A stretch of DNA of 64,000 nt, taken from assembly GCF_021191635.1 (NCBI RefSeq), contig NZ_JAIWPR010000005.1, positions 1 through 64,000 of the forward strand, given 5' to 3'. The notes beneath the pieces are model-generated. The model saw nothing but the letters and a program-made list of their open reading frames with translations, had not been told where the DNA came from and searched no databases. Source of the stretch: Alterluteimonas quercicellularis. Lineage in GTDB: Bacteria > Pseudomonadota > Gammaproteobacteria > Xanthomonadales > Xanthomonadaceae. The stretch's first letter is position 1. Each line of letters begins with the position of its first letter. The position numbers and the translations under genes were made by a program. This document shows positions 56,074-64,000 of this stretch, piece after piece.

Positions 56074-56796
56074 ATGAAGGCGCTGATCTTCGCCGCCGGC
56101 CTCGGCGAACGCATGCGGCCGCTGACCGACGCCGTCCCCAAGCCGCTGCTGGCGGCCGGCGGCAGGCCGCTGATCGCCTGGCACCTGGCGCGGCTGGCCG
56201 CGGCCGGGGTGGACGAGGTGGTGATCAACACCTCCTGGCTCGCGCCGCAGTTCCCCGCGGCGCTGGGCGACGGCGCGCGCTGGGGACTGCGGATCCGCTA
56301 CGTGCACGAGGGCGACACCCCGCTGGAGACCGGCGGCGGCATGTGGAACGCGCTGCCGCGCCTGGGCAACGCGCCGTTCCTGGCCGTCAACGGCGACATC
56401 TGGACCGATTTCGACTTCGCCGCCCTGCCCGCCGAGCCGCCGGGCGACGCCCACCTGGTGCTGGTCGACAACCCTGAGCACCACCCGGACGGCGATTTCG
56501 TGCTGGACGCGAAAGGCGACGTGCACGCCGCGGGCGAGCCGAGGCTCACCTTCGCCGGCATCGGCGTCTACCGCGCCTCGCTGTTCGACGACTGGCCGCG
56601 CATCTTCGGCGACGCGCCGGGCGCGCAGGCCGATCCGCCGCGCTTCCGCCTCGCCCCGCTGCTGCGCGCGGCGATGCGCGAGGGGCAGGTCACCGGCACC
56701 CACCACCGCGGCCGCTGGACCGACGTGGGTACGCCGGCGCGCCTCGAGCGGCTGGAGCGCGAGCTGGCGGAAGGCGCCGAAGCGCCGCAGGCGTAG
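56074..56796 (+). CDS. murU: N-acetylmuramate alpha-1-phosphate uridylyltransferase MurU
   Basis: The 240-residue nucleotidyltransferase fits MurU, which makes UDP-MurNAc in a peptidoglycan recycling route that bypasses de novo synthesis and lowers fosfomycin sensitivity. The nucleotide loop is [20 protein letters not shown], the metal Asp is in [14 protein letters not shown], and [16 protein letters not shown] is the usual end. The upstream partner AmgK, often adjacent in pseudomonads, is not here. A glucose/other-sugar nucleotidyltransferase is the alternative, but length and motifs favour MurU. Confidence 0.9.
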   Translation: MKALIFAAGLGERMRPLTDAVPKPLLAAGGRPLIAWHLARLAAAGVDEVVINTSWLAPQFPAALGDGARWGLRIRYVHEGDTPLETGGGMWNALPRLGNAPFLAVNGDIWTDFDFAALPAEPPGDAHLVLVDNPEHHPDGDFVLDAKGDVHAAGEPRLTFAGIGVYRASLFDDWPRIFGDAPGAQADPPRFRLAPLLRAAMREGQVTGTHHRGRWTDVGTPARLERLERELAEGAEAPQA

Positions 56797-56835
56797 TCCG
56801 CCGTCGGACTCAGCCGGCGCCGGCGCTGCGGTCGC

Positions 56836-56896
56836 GGGGGGGGGGGGGCGGGCGCCCCCCCCCCCCCCCCCCCCCCCCCGGGCCGCGCCCCCCCCC
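56836..56896. other. Second G/C homopolymer block, probable assembly artefact
   Basis: The block contains 13 G (56836-56848), 25 C (56855-56879) and 9 C (56888-56896), separated by a few mixed bases. It lies between convergent murU and hda, just where other convergent junctions in the window carry GTAG hairpins. Misreading or mis-assembly of such a hairpin is a likely cause. Confidence 0.7.
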
Positions 56897-56923
56897 GCAA
56901 CCGCTCGCCCCGCGCCTGCGCGG

Positions 56924-57655
56924 TCACCCGCGCGGCGGCGCGTCCTGCGACAGCACCTGGCGCAGGAAGGGCACGGTGAGCCGGCGCTGCGCGGCGAGCG
57001 AGGCGCGGTCGAGGCGGTCGAGCAGCCCGGTCAGGCCGGCGATGTCGCGGCCCACGCGGCGCAGCAGCCAGTCGATGGCCGCGTCCTCCAGCGCCAGGCC
57101 GCGGCGCTGCGCTCGCACGCGCAGCAGTTCGCGGCGGCCGGCGTCGTCCAGCGGCGCCAGCGCGACCTGGGCGCAGGCCGCCAGCCGCGAGCGCAGGTCG
57201 GGAAGGCCGATGCCCAGCGCGGCGACCGGCTCGCGCGCGGCGTAGAGCACGTCGCGGCCGGCGTCGCGGGCGCGGTTGTGGAAGTGGAACAGGGCCACTT
57301 CGTCTTCGCGGTCGCCGGCGATCGCGTCCAGCCCGTCGAGGGCGATCAGGTCGTGCTCGTGCAGCGCGCCGAGCGCGTCGGCGAGGCGGCCGGCGGCGCT
57401 GGCCAGCGGCAGGAAGGCGCTGCGGCGCCCGTGCGCTTCGGCGTGCGCGCAGGCGGCCAGCGCGAGATGGGTCTTGCCCGAGCCGGCCGGCCCCTGCAGC
57501 AGCAGCCAGCCGGCGCCCGCCCCCGCGGCCAGCGCGCGCACCTGCTCGAGCGCGCCCGGCGGCGCGCCGACGAAGGTCTCGAAGCGCTGGTCCGGCGGGT
57601 AGCGCAGCGCCAGCGGCAGCTGGGCCGCGGCGCCGGGGGATGCGGGATCGGTCAC
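56924..57655 (-). CDS. hda: DnaA regulatory inactivator Hda
   Basis: Hda (243 residues) is the DnaA-related AAA+ protein that, with the DNA-loaded sliding clamp, stimulates DnaA-ATP hydrolysis after initiation. The clamp-binding motif near the N-terminus is QLPLALRYP (residues 12-20). The AAA+ core has GPAGSGKTHLALAAC, LIALDGLDAIAGDREDEVAL and sensor-like DLRSRLAACAQV. It lacks the DnaA domain IV, as expected. It is the last gene of DUF2066 / AI-2E / hda, 16 bp after the transporter gene. Confidence 0.95.
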   Translation of the reverse strand: MTDPASPGAAAQLPLALRYPPDQRFETFVGAPPGALEQVRALAAGAGAGWLLLQGPAGSGKTHLALAACAHAEAHGRRSAFLPLASAAGRLADALGALHEHDLIALDGLDAIAGDREDEVALFHFHNRARDAGRDVLYAAREPVAALGIGLPDLRSRLAACAQVALAPLDDAGRRELLRVRAQRRGLALEDAAIDWLLRRVGRDIAGLTGLLDRLDRASLAAQRRLTVPFLRQVLSQDAPPRG

Positions 57656-57671
57656 GGCGTCGCGCGGGCGC

Positions 57672-58844
57672 TCAGGCGTCGCCCTTGCCCTCGCCCCTGG
57701 CCGCCGCCTCGGGCACGATCAGGGGCCCGCGCTCGCCCACCACGAGGCCGCTCGGCTCGCCGGCGTAGAGCCGGCTGGCCTGGTAGCGCTCGTGCACGAA
57801 GCGCAGCAGCACGTTGGCCACCGCCGCCACCGGCAGCGCGATCAGCATGCCGACGAAGCCGAACAGCTGGCCGCCGGCCATCACCGCGAAGATCACCGCC
57901 ACCGGGTGCAGGCCGATGCGGTCGCCGACCAGGCGCGGGGTGAGCACGTAGCTCTCCAGCAGCTGGCCCGCGGTGAACACCACGCCGCCCAGGATCAGCA
58001 GCTGCCAGTTGAAGCCCTGCTCCTGCACCAGCGCGGCCAGCAGCATCAGGATCGCGCCGACGGTGGCGCCCAGGTAGGGCACGAAGCTGATCAGGCCGGC
58101 CACCAGGCCCACCAGCACGCCCAGCCGCAGGCCGACCAGCTGCAGGCCGACCGCGTAGAACGCGCCCTGCCCCAGCATCACCAGGAACTGGCCGCGCAGG
58201 AAGCCGCCGAGCGATTCGTCGGATTCCTTCGCCAGCCGGGTCACGGTGGCCAGGTGCTTGCGCGGGACCAGCTGCGCGACGCGCTCGACCAGCACGTCCC
58301 AGTCGCGCAGGAAGTAGAAGGTCAGGATCGGCAGCAGCACCAGGTTGATCACGAACGCGATCACCGCGAACCCGGAGCGCGAGACGTAGGAGAAGAACGT
58401 CGCCGCGGCGCCGCCGGCCTGCTGCCAGTGGCCGCGGACCAGCTCGATCAGGCGCTGCGGGTCCAGCCAGTCGGAGACCTCGACCCCGAAGCGGCCTTCT
58501 ATCCAGGGGATCGCGGTCTGCATGATCCAGTCGCGGTAGGCCGGCAGGCTGTCGATGAGGGTCCGCACCTGGCGCTCGATCATCGGCACCAGGATCAGCA
58601 GCACCAGCACCAGCAGCAGCACCATGAAGAGGAAGACCAGCGAGACCGCCACCGGCCGCGAGCGGCCGGCGCGCTCCAGGCGGTCCACCAGCGGGTCGCC
58701 GAGCCAGCCCAGCAGCGCGGCGAGCACGAACGGGGTGAGGATCGGCCCCAGCGCGCCGATGACCCACAGCGCCGCGAAGAAGAGCAGTCCCCACTGCAGC
58801 CGCCTCAGGAAGGTCGCGATCGCCTCGTCCGCCGTCTCTCGCAT
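57672..58844 (-). CDS. AI-2E family transporter (PerM-like)
   Basis: The 390-residue integral membrane protein belongs to the AI-2E/PerM family. About eight helices are seen, among them LGPILTPFVLAALLGWLGDP at the N-terminus, VFLFMVLLLVLVLLILVPMI and, in the second half, VGLVAGLISFVPYLGATVGA and FGFVGMLIALPVAAVANVLL. Some members export autoinducer-2 or act as Na+/H+ antiporters. For this PerM-like group the substrate is unknown. It begins 6 bp after the DUF2066 gene and lies 16 bp before hda; this order is conserved in many gammaproteobacteria. Confidence 0.93.
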   Translation of the reverse strand: MRETADEAIATFLRRLQWGLLFFAALWVIGALGPILTPFVLAALLGWLGDPLVDRLERAGRSRPVAVSLVFLFMVLLLVLVLLILVPMIERQVRTLIDSLPAYRDWIMQTAIPWIEGRFGVEVSDWLDPQRLIELVRGHWQQAGGAAATFFSYVSRSGFAVIAFVINLVLLPILTFYFLRDWDVLVERVAQLVPRKHLATVTRLAKESDESLGGFLRGQFLVMLGQGAFYAVGLQLVGLRLGVLVGLVAGLISFVPYLGATVGAILMLLAALVQEQGFNWQLLILGGVVFTAGQLLESYVLTPRLVGDRIGLHPVAVIFAVMAGGQLFGFVGMLIALPVAAVANVLLRFVHERYQASRLYAGEPSGLVVGERGPLIVPEAAARGEGKGDA

Positions 58845-58850
58845 GCGCGC

Positions 58851-59939
58851 CTACCTGACCATCCGGAAGATGGGCGTGCCGGTGTCGACGAGGCCTTCGA
58901 CCTCGACCAGCACGTCGTCGTTGAGCAGCCGGCGGAAGCCGGGCAGGCCGGTCACCAGCTCCAGCTCGTACTCCAGGCCGTCGGCGGTGGCGCGCACCGG
59001 CGCGATCCGCCGCACCACCGGCATGCCCTGCAGCGTCGAGGCCAGGCGGATGAAGTCGTCGCTGCTGCCGAGGCCGGTGAACACCACGCGGTAATTGCCG
59101 GGCGCACCGACCGGGACCGTGCGCGCGTAGCGCTTGACCAGGGCGTCGGCGGCGCCGTCCGCGCCCGCGCTCATCGCCTGGCGGGCGTCGGGCTCCTCGC
59201 TGGTCCACTGCGAGAGTACGCGGCCGTTGTCGACGAAGGTCCAGTCCGCGCGCCAGCCTGAGCCCTCGCGCTGCAGCTTGCCGATGAGCTGCATCGGCGG
59301 CTGGTACTGCGCCGATAGGCGGGCGATCGCGGCGGCGTCGCCGCGCCAGATCGCGCCCACGGCGGCCTGCTCGGCGGCGCTGCCGCGCGGCAGGCCGAGC
59401 CGGTAGCCGCGCTGGACCGCGCGCTGCAGCACCGGGCGCGCGACGTTGTTGTGGTTGAGGCCGACCAGGCGCGGGCCCGAGCCGTCGTCGATCGCCAGCC
59501 ACAGCACCGGCTTGGGCCGCGGGTCCGGCCACACCGGCAGGCCCAGCGCGGCGGCGATGCCGTCCACCGCCTCGCGGTCGAAGCGCACCACCAGCGTGGT
59601 CTGGAAGGTCGGCGCGCCCGAGCCCGAGACGCCCTCGTCCTGGCGGTAGTCGTAGCCGGACACGTACTGCGCCGCGCGGCGCAGCTCCTGGCTCACCCCG
59701 GGCCGGCTGGCGGCGGCGCGGTCGCCGGACACCTTGCCCAACACCTGCGCCAGCGCGCGCCCGAACGCCGAGTTGCGATCGCCCTCGCGCTGGCTGCCGA
59801 CCGGCACCTCCGCCTCGTAGAGGCCCTGCGCCTGGGCGGTCTCGCCTTCCACGCGCTGCGCGTGGGCCAGCCCGGGCAGCAGCGCGCCCGCCAGCAGAAG
59901 CCCCGTGATCCAGCGCGCCCATCGACCTGCCAACGCCAT
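58851..59939 (-). CDS. DUF2066 family secreted protein
   Basis: The 362-residue product has a signal peptide ([28 protein letters not shown]) and the DUF2066 pattern: [48 protein letters not shown] and then [15 protein letters not shown]. The second half, with [19 protein letters not shown] and [20 protein letters not shown], resembles repeat domains of the same family. The function is unknown. It is divergent from purM and starts the run that ends with hda, as in pseudomonads. Confidence 0.9.
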   Translation of the reverse strand: MALAGRWARWITGLLLAGALLPGLAHAQRVEGETAQAQGLYEAEVPVGSQREGDRNSAFGRALAQVLGKVSGDRAAASRPGVSQELRRAAQYVSGYDYRQDEGVSGSGAPTFQTTLVVRFDREAVDGIAAALGLPVWPDPRPKPVLWLAIDDGSGPRLVGLNHNNVARPVLQRAVQRGYRLGLPRGSAAEQAAVGAIWRGDAAAIARLSAQYQPPMQLIGKLQREGSGWRADWTFVDNGRVLSQWTSEEPDARQAMSAGADGAADALVKRYARTVPVGAPGNYRVVFTGLGSSDDFIRLASTLQGMPVVRRIAPVRATADGLEYELELVTGLPGFRRLLNDDVLVEVEGLVDTGTPIFRMVR

Positions 59940-60102
59940 GCTCTTCCCTACGCGATGCGAGAAACGCCGGAATGGTGCCACAAGCGGGCGCATGCGACAC
60001 GGCAAGACGCCCGCCCGGCCCGGCGGCCGGCGCCCGGCCGGGGGCCGCGACGGCCGGACCGATGCTGCTAGAATTCCGGCCCGCCCGTCTCCGGCCGTCG
60101 AC

Positions 60103-61146
60103 GTGACCCGCCCCTCACCGCTCACCTACCGCGACGCCGGCGTCGACATCGACGCGGGCAACGCCCTCGTCGAACGCATCAAGCCGCTGGTCAGGCGCAC
60201 GGCCCGGCCCGAGGTGATGGGCGGGCTCGGCGGCTTCGGCGCGCTGTTCGACCTGTCCGGCCGCTACCGCGAGCCGGTGCTGGTCTCGGGTACCGACGGG
60301 GTGGGCACCAAGCTGAAGCTGGCCCAGCAGCTCGGACGGCACGACACCATCGGCATCGACCTGGTCGGCATGTGCGTCAACGACGTGCTGGTCCAGGGCG
60401 CCGAGCCGCTGTTCTTCCTCGACTACTTCGCCACCGGCCGTCTCGACGTGGACACCGCCGCCGCCGTGGTCGGCGGCATCGCGCGCGGCTGCGAGCTGGC
60501 CGGCTGCGCGCTGATCGGCGGCGAGACCGCCGAGATGCCCGACATGTACCCGCCGGGCGAGTACGACCTGGCCGGCTTCACCGTGGGCGCGGTGGAGAAG
60601 TCGCGCCTGCTGGACGGCTCGGCCGTGCGCGAGGGCGACGTGCTGCTGGGCATCGCCTCCTCCGGCCCGCACTCCAACGGCTACTCGCTGATCCGGCGCA
60701 TCTACGACCGCGCCGGCCGCCCGGACGATCTCGACCTGGACGGCACCCGCCTGATCGACGCGCTGATGGCGCCGACCACGCTGTACGTGAAACCGGTGCT
60801 GGCGCTGCTCGACGAGGCCTCCGGCGCCGGGATCCACGCGATGGCCCACATCACCGGCGGCGGCCTCACCGAGAACATCGTGCGGGTGATCCCCGAGGGC
60901 CTGGGGCTGGCGATCGATGCCGGCGCCTGGACCCCGCCGCCGGTCTTCGACTGGCTGCAGCGCGAAGGCGCGGTGGCGCGCGAGGAGATGTGGCGCACCT
61001 TCAACTGCGGCATCGGCTTCGTGCTGGTGCTGCCGGACGCCTCGGTGGCGGCCGCCGAGCGCGGGCTGGACGCGGCCGGCCTCGGCCACTGGCGGATCGG
61101 CGAGGTGGTCGCCGCCGCGGGCGACGAGCGCGTGCGCATCGGCTGA
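60103..61146 (+). CDS. purM: Phosphoribosylformylglycinamidine cyclo-ligase PurM
   Basis: PurM (347 residues) converts FGAM to AIR in purine synthesis. Conserved features are [20 protein letters not shown] at the start, [60 protein letters not shown] and [19 protein letters not shown] at 60103 is used, since TYRDAG should lie near the N-terminus and no ATG fits. TAGAAT at 60069-60074 is a good -10. purN follows after 8 bp. Confidence 0.98.
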   Translation: MTRPSPLTYRDAGVDIDAGNALVERIKPLVRRTARPEVMGGLGGFGALFDLSGRYREPVLVSGTDGVGTKLKLAQQLGRHDTIGIDLVGMCVNDVLVQGAEPLFFLDYFATGRLDVDTAAAVVGGIARGCELAGCALIGGETAEMPDMYPPGEYDLAGFTVGAVEKSRLLDGSAVREGDVLLGIASSGPHSNGYSLIRRIYDRAGRPDDLDLDGTRLIDALMAPTTLYVKPVLALLDEASGAGIHAMAHITGGGLTENIVRVIPEGLGLAIDAGAWTPPPVFDWLQREGAVAREEMWRTFNCGIGFVLVLPDASVAAAERGLDAAGLGHWRIGEVVAAAGDERVRIG

Positions 61147-61154
61147 GACGGCCC

Positions 61155-61838
61155 TTGTCCGGCCCGCCCCCGGCCCCCGGCCGCCGCTGCCGCATCGCCG
61201 TGCTCGCCTCCGGGCGCGGCAGCAACCTGCAGGCGCTGCTGGACGCCATCGCCGCCGGCGCGCTGGCGGCCGAGATCGTCGGCGTGCTGTCGGACCGCGC
61301 GGGCGCGCAGGCGCTGGCCCGCGCCCGCGAGGCGGGCGTGCCGGCGCGGGCGCTGGCGCCCGCCGACCACCCCTCGCGCGCGGCCTTCGACGCGGCGCTG
61401 TTCGACGCGGTGGACGCCCTGTCCCCGGACCTCGTCGTCTGCGCCGGCTACATGCGCCTGATCGACGCCGCGGCGGTCGCGCCGCGCAGCGCGCGCACGA
61501 TCAACATCCATCCCTCGCTGCTGCCCGCCTTCAAGGGGCTGCGCACCCACCGCCAGGCGCTGGCGGCCGGCGCGACGGTCCACGGCGCCAGCGTCCACTT
61601 CGTCACCCCCGACCTCGACGGCGGGCCGGTCATCGCCCAGGCCGCGGTGCCGGTGCTGCCCGGCGACGACGAGGCCGCGCTGGCCGCGCGGGTGCTGGCG
61701 CGCGAGCACCCCCTGCTGGTGGAGACGGTGCGCCGGCTGGCGGCCGGGCGCATCCGCCTGGCCGCGGGGGGCGTGGAATCCGACGGCCGCCCGCTGCCCG
61801 CACCGCTTCAGCTGGGAGCCAACAACCGCTTAGCATGA
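61155..61838 (+). CDS. purN: Phosphoribosylglycinamide formyltransferase PurN
   Basis: PurN (227 residues) transfers a formyl group from 10-formyl-THF to GAR. The core starts IAVLASGRGSNLQALLDAI. The catalytic triad is Asn and His in INIHPSLLPAFKGLRTH and Asp in HFVTPDLDGGPVIAQ. TTG at 61155, 8 bp after purM, is taken as start; a GTG at 61200 would cut into the first strand. The DUF3108 gene begins 10 bp after its stop. Confidence 0.96.
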   Translation: MSGPPPAPGRRCRIAVLASGRGSNLQALLDAIAAGALAAEIVGVLSDRAGAQALARAREAGVPARALAPADHPSRAAFDAALFDAVDALSPDLVVCAGYMRLIDAAAVAPRSARTINIHPSLLPAFKGLRTHRQALAAGATVHGASVHFVTPDLDGGPVIAQAAVPVLPGDDEAALAARVLAREHPLLVETVRRLAAGRIRLAAGGVESDGRPLPAPLQLGANNRLA

Positions 61839-61848
61839 TGGCGCCCTC

Positions 61849-62562
61849 ATGAAAGCCTTCCTCCTGCTGTGCGCGTTGCTGACCGGACTGCTGCCCGCCG
61901 CGCGCGCGGCGGAGCTGGCGCCGTTCGTGGCCAGCTACGAGGCCTGGTACCGCGGCAAGCACGCAGGCGACGCCACCATGCAGGTGGAGCCGCAGGGCCC
62001 CGCGCAGTGGAAGGTCGGCCTGGGCATCCGCGGCCGCCACGGCTTCGCCGGCCTGGCGCGGGTGAACATCGACCAGAGCACCGAGTTCGACGTGCAGGGC
62101 GCCAACTTCCGCCCGCTGCGGCAGGAGACGCTGCGCAAGGCGCTGGTGTTCACCCGCCGCGCCACCGGGGTCTACGACTGGGAGTCTCGCAGCGCGCGAT
62201 GGACCGGCGACATCAGCAAGCGGCGGCGCGACCCGGTGCCGCTGCAGGACGGCGACATGAGCGCGCTGCTGATCAACCTCGCGATCATCCGCGACGCCCG
62301 CCCGGGCGCCACCCTGCGCTACCGCTTCGTCGACGGCGGCCGCGCGCGCGACCACGTCTACCAGGTGGCGCCGGAACCCGAGATCGTCGAGGTCGGCGAG
62401 CTCAGCTACAACGCGCTGCGCGTTTCACGGGTGGAGGATGGCCGCGATGAGATGATCGTGTGGGTCGCCGACGGCGTGCCGACGCCGGTGCGCATCCTCC
62501 AGCTCGACGAAGGCGAGGACGGCATCGACCTGCGCCTGACCGAATACCAGGGAGTCCAATGA
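61849..62562 (+). CDS. DUF3108 family secreted protein (first copy)
   Basis: The 237-residue protein has a signal peptide (MKAFLLLCALLTGLLPAARA) and then the DUF3108 fold: FVASYEAWYRGKHAGDATMQ, STEFDVQGANFRPLRQETLR, and the C-terminal half with VADGVPTPVRILQLDEGEDG. The fold is a lipocalin-like beta barrel of unknown ligand. It lies 10 bp after purN and its stop overlaps the second copy's start (ATGA), so purM-purN-DUF3108-DUF3108 look like one transcript. Confidence 0.92.
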   Translation: MKAFLLLCALLTGLLPAARAAELAPFVASYEAWYRGKHAGDATMQVEPQGPAQWKVGLGIRGRHGFAGLARVNIDQSTEFDVQGANFRPLRQETLRKALVFTRRATGVYDWESRSARWTGDISKRRRDPVPLQDGDMSALLINLAIIRDARPGATLRYRFVDGGRARDHVYQVAPEPEIVEVGELSYNALRVSRVEDGRDEMIVWVADGVPTPVRILQLDEGEDGIDLRLTEYQGVQ

Positions 62563-63305
62563 CGATGACGATCCGCCCGACCACCACCGCCAACATCCCC
62601 CCGACCCCGCACCGCTGGGGCCGCCGCGCGGCCGTCGCCGCGCTGCTGCTGGCCGCGACCGGCGCCTCCTGGGCGTTCGAGCCCTTCACCGCGCAGTACC
62701 GTGCCAACTTCATGGGCATGCAGGCCGACGGCACCATGCGCCTGGCCGCGGCCGGCAACAACCGCTGGACCTACAGCCTGGAGGTGTCCGGCATGGGCGC
62801 GCGCCTGGCGCAGAGCACCACCTTCGAGCGCCACGGCAACGGCTACCGCCCGCTGTCGAGCACCGACTCCCAGGGCGGCCAGTCCGGCATGGCCGCGATG
62901 CTGGTCAAGCGCCAGAACATCGAGGCGACCTACGACTGGTCGAAGAACGAGGCGCGCTGGACCGGCGACGTCGACGCCGACAAGGCCGGCCCGGTCGCGC
63001 TGCGCGAGGGCGACCTCGACGGCATGCTGATGAACCTGGTGCTGGTGCAGGACGTCGCCGCCGGCCGCCCGCTCGACTACCGCCTGGTCGACGACGGCCG
63101 CGCCCGCGACCAGAGCTTCAGCGTCCAGGGCAAGGAGTCGATCACCGTCGGCGGGCAGTCGCACCAGGCCACCAAGGTCATGCGCGACGACGGCCGGCGC
63201 CAGATCACCGCCTGGATCGTCGACGGCCTGCCGGTGCCGGCGCGCATCCTGCAGCGCCGCAACGGCCGCGACCACATCGACCTGCAGCTGCAGTCGATCG
63301 ACTGA
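62559..63305 (+). CDS. DUF3108 family secreted protein (second copy)
   Basis: The 248-residue protein is a paralogue of the gene before it. The signal segment is longer (GRRAAVAALLLAATGASWAF at about 22-41) and the body shows the same order: FTAQYRANFMGMQADGTMRL, TTFERHGNGYRPLSS, YRLVDDGRARDQSFSV and VDGLPVPARILQRRNGRDHI. The start overlaps the first copy as ATGA. The two share the C-terminal VDG-PVPRIL pattern, so they arose by tandem duplication and then diverged. Function is unknown. Confidence 0.92.
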   Translation: MTMTIRPTTTANIPPTPHRWGRRAAVAALLLAATGASWAFEPFTAQYRANFMGMQADGTMRLAAAGNNRWTYSLEVSGMGARLAQSTTFERHGNGYRPLSSTDSQGGQSGMAAMLVKRQNIEATYDWSKNEARWTGDVDADKAGPVALREGDLDGMLMNLVLVQDVAAGRPLDYRLVDDGRARDQSFSVQGKESITVGGQSHQATKVMRDDGRRQITAWIVDGLPVPARILQRRNGRDHIDLQLQSID

Positions 63306-63315
63306 CCGAGCCCGT

Positions 63316-63389
63316 GTAGGAGCGCGCTCGCGCGCGATTGCTCTTCTTCTTCGTTCCGGGAAGGCATTCGCGCGCGAGCGCGCTCCTAC
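63316..63389. repeat. Inverted GTAG REP pair between DUF3108 and murA
   Basis: A plus copy (63316-63338) and a minus copy (63367-63389) face each other with 28 bp between. Their arms are fully complementary over more than 20 bases, so a strong hairpin can form. It lies in the convergent gap between the DUF3108 gene and murA, 3 bp before the murA stop codon, and could serve as a two-way terminator. Confidence 0.85.
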
Positions 63390-63392
63390 GGA

Positions 63393-64000
<608 letters not shown>

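Overview
The window is a very GC-rich (roughly 70 percent) chromosomal segment with the gene order and families of the Lysobacteraceae/Xanthomonadaceae (Lysobacter, Luteimonas or a relative). Supporting signs are the xanthomonad Rrf2 regulator heading a sufBCDS operon, the uvrB / fimT / tRNA-Asn / pilE-pilY1-pilX-pilW-pilV-fimT block, petABC followed by sspA-sspB, a bifunctional XanB-type enzyme, large Xanthomonas/Caulobacter-type and Oar-type TonB-dependent receptors, and dispersed GTAG palindromes like the SMAG REPs of Stenotrophomonas. Most of the window is ordinary core chromosome. I see no phage, insertion sequence, CRISPR array, rRNA or plasmid function.

Layout. 1-5.6 kb: an MpaB-like oxygenase, a YncE-like beta-propeller and a divergent TonB receptor around a possible Fur box, then a G/C homopolymer block and tRNA-Val. 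6.1-9.6 kb: a small accessory cluster (pirin, MoaF/SnoaL-like protein, isochorismatase-like hydrolase) with a divergent LysR regulator. 9.6-21 kb: uvrB, an orphan pseudopilin, tRNA-Asn and the six-gene minor-pilin/PilY1/PilE operon. 21.3-27 kb: ppnN, an AT-rich island with an unrecognised secreted Cys-rich protein, and an Oar-like receptor. 27-33.8 kb: a marC/SDR/monothiol glutaredoxin operon divergent from a superoxide dismutase homologue that has lost two metal ligands, then purEK, Trm112-nadC, a two-FHA protein and a DUF3301 protein. 33.8-41.2 kb: petABC-sspA-sspB, a lytic transglycosylase, miaB and a SET-domain protein. 41.4-47.7 kb: the suf operon with a GNAT gene and a Rieske ferredoxin at its end. 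48-64 kb: a Fur-controlled siderophore receptor, HutD, a ComEA-like protein, an M20 peptidase, xanB/murU, hda-AI-2E-DUF2066, purMN, a tandem DUF3108 pair and the C-terminal part of murA, which runs off the window end.

How the genes connect. Iron and redox handling recurs: a receptor whose promoter carries a Fur box, the Suf assembly machine, Grx4, the Rieske proteins of the bc1 complex and of the suf operon, and the degenerate SOD. Type IV pilus assembly accounts for seven genes. Purine synthesis is represented twice (purEK, purMN). Many same-strand neighbours overlap by 4 nt (ATGA or GTGA), which implies translational coupling.

The main candidates for a second look are the SOD pseudo-enzyme next to Grx4, a 32-nt-arm hairpin built from GGGAATC heptads that ends just before the sufC start codon, GTAG palindromes at convergent gene ends that sometimes supply the stop codon, two G/C homopolymer blocks that look like assembly damage, and the AT-rich ORFan island.
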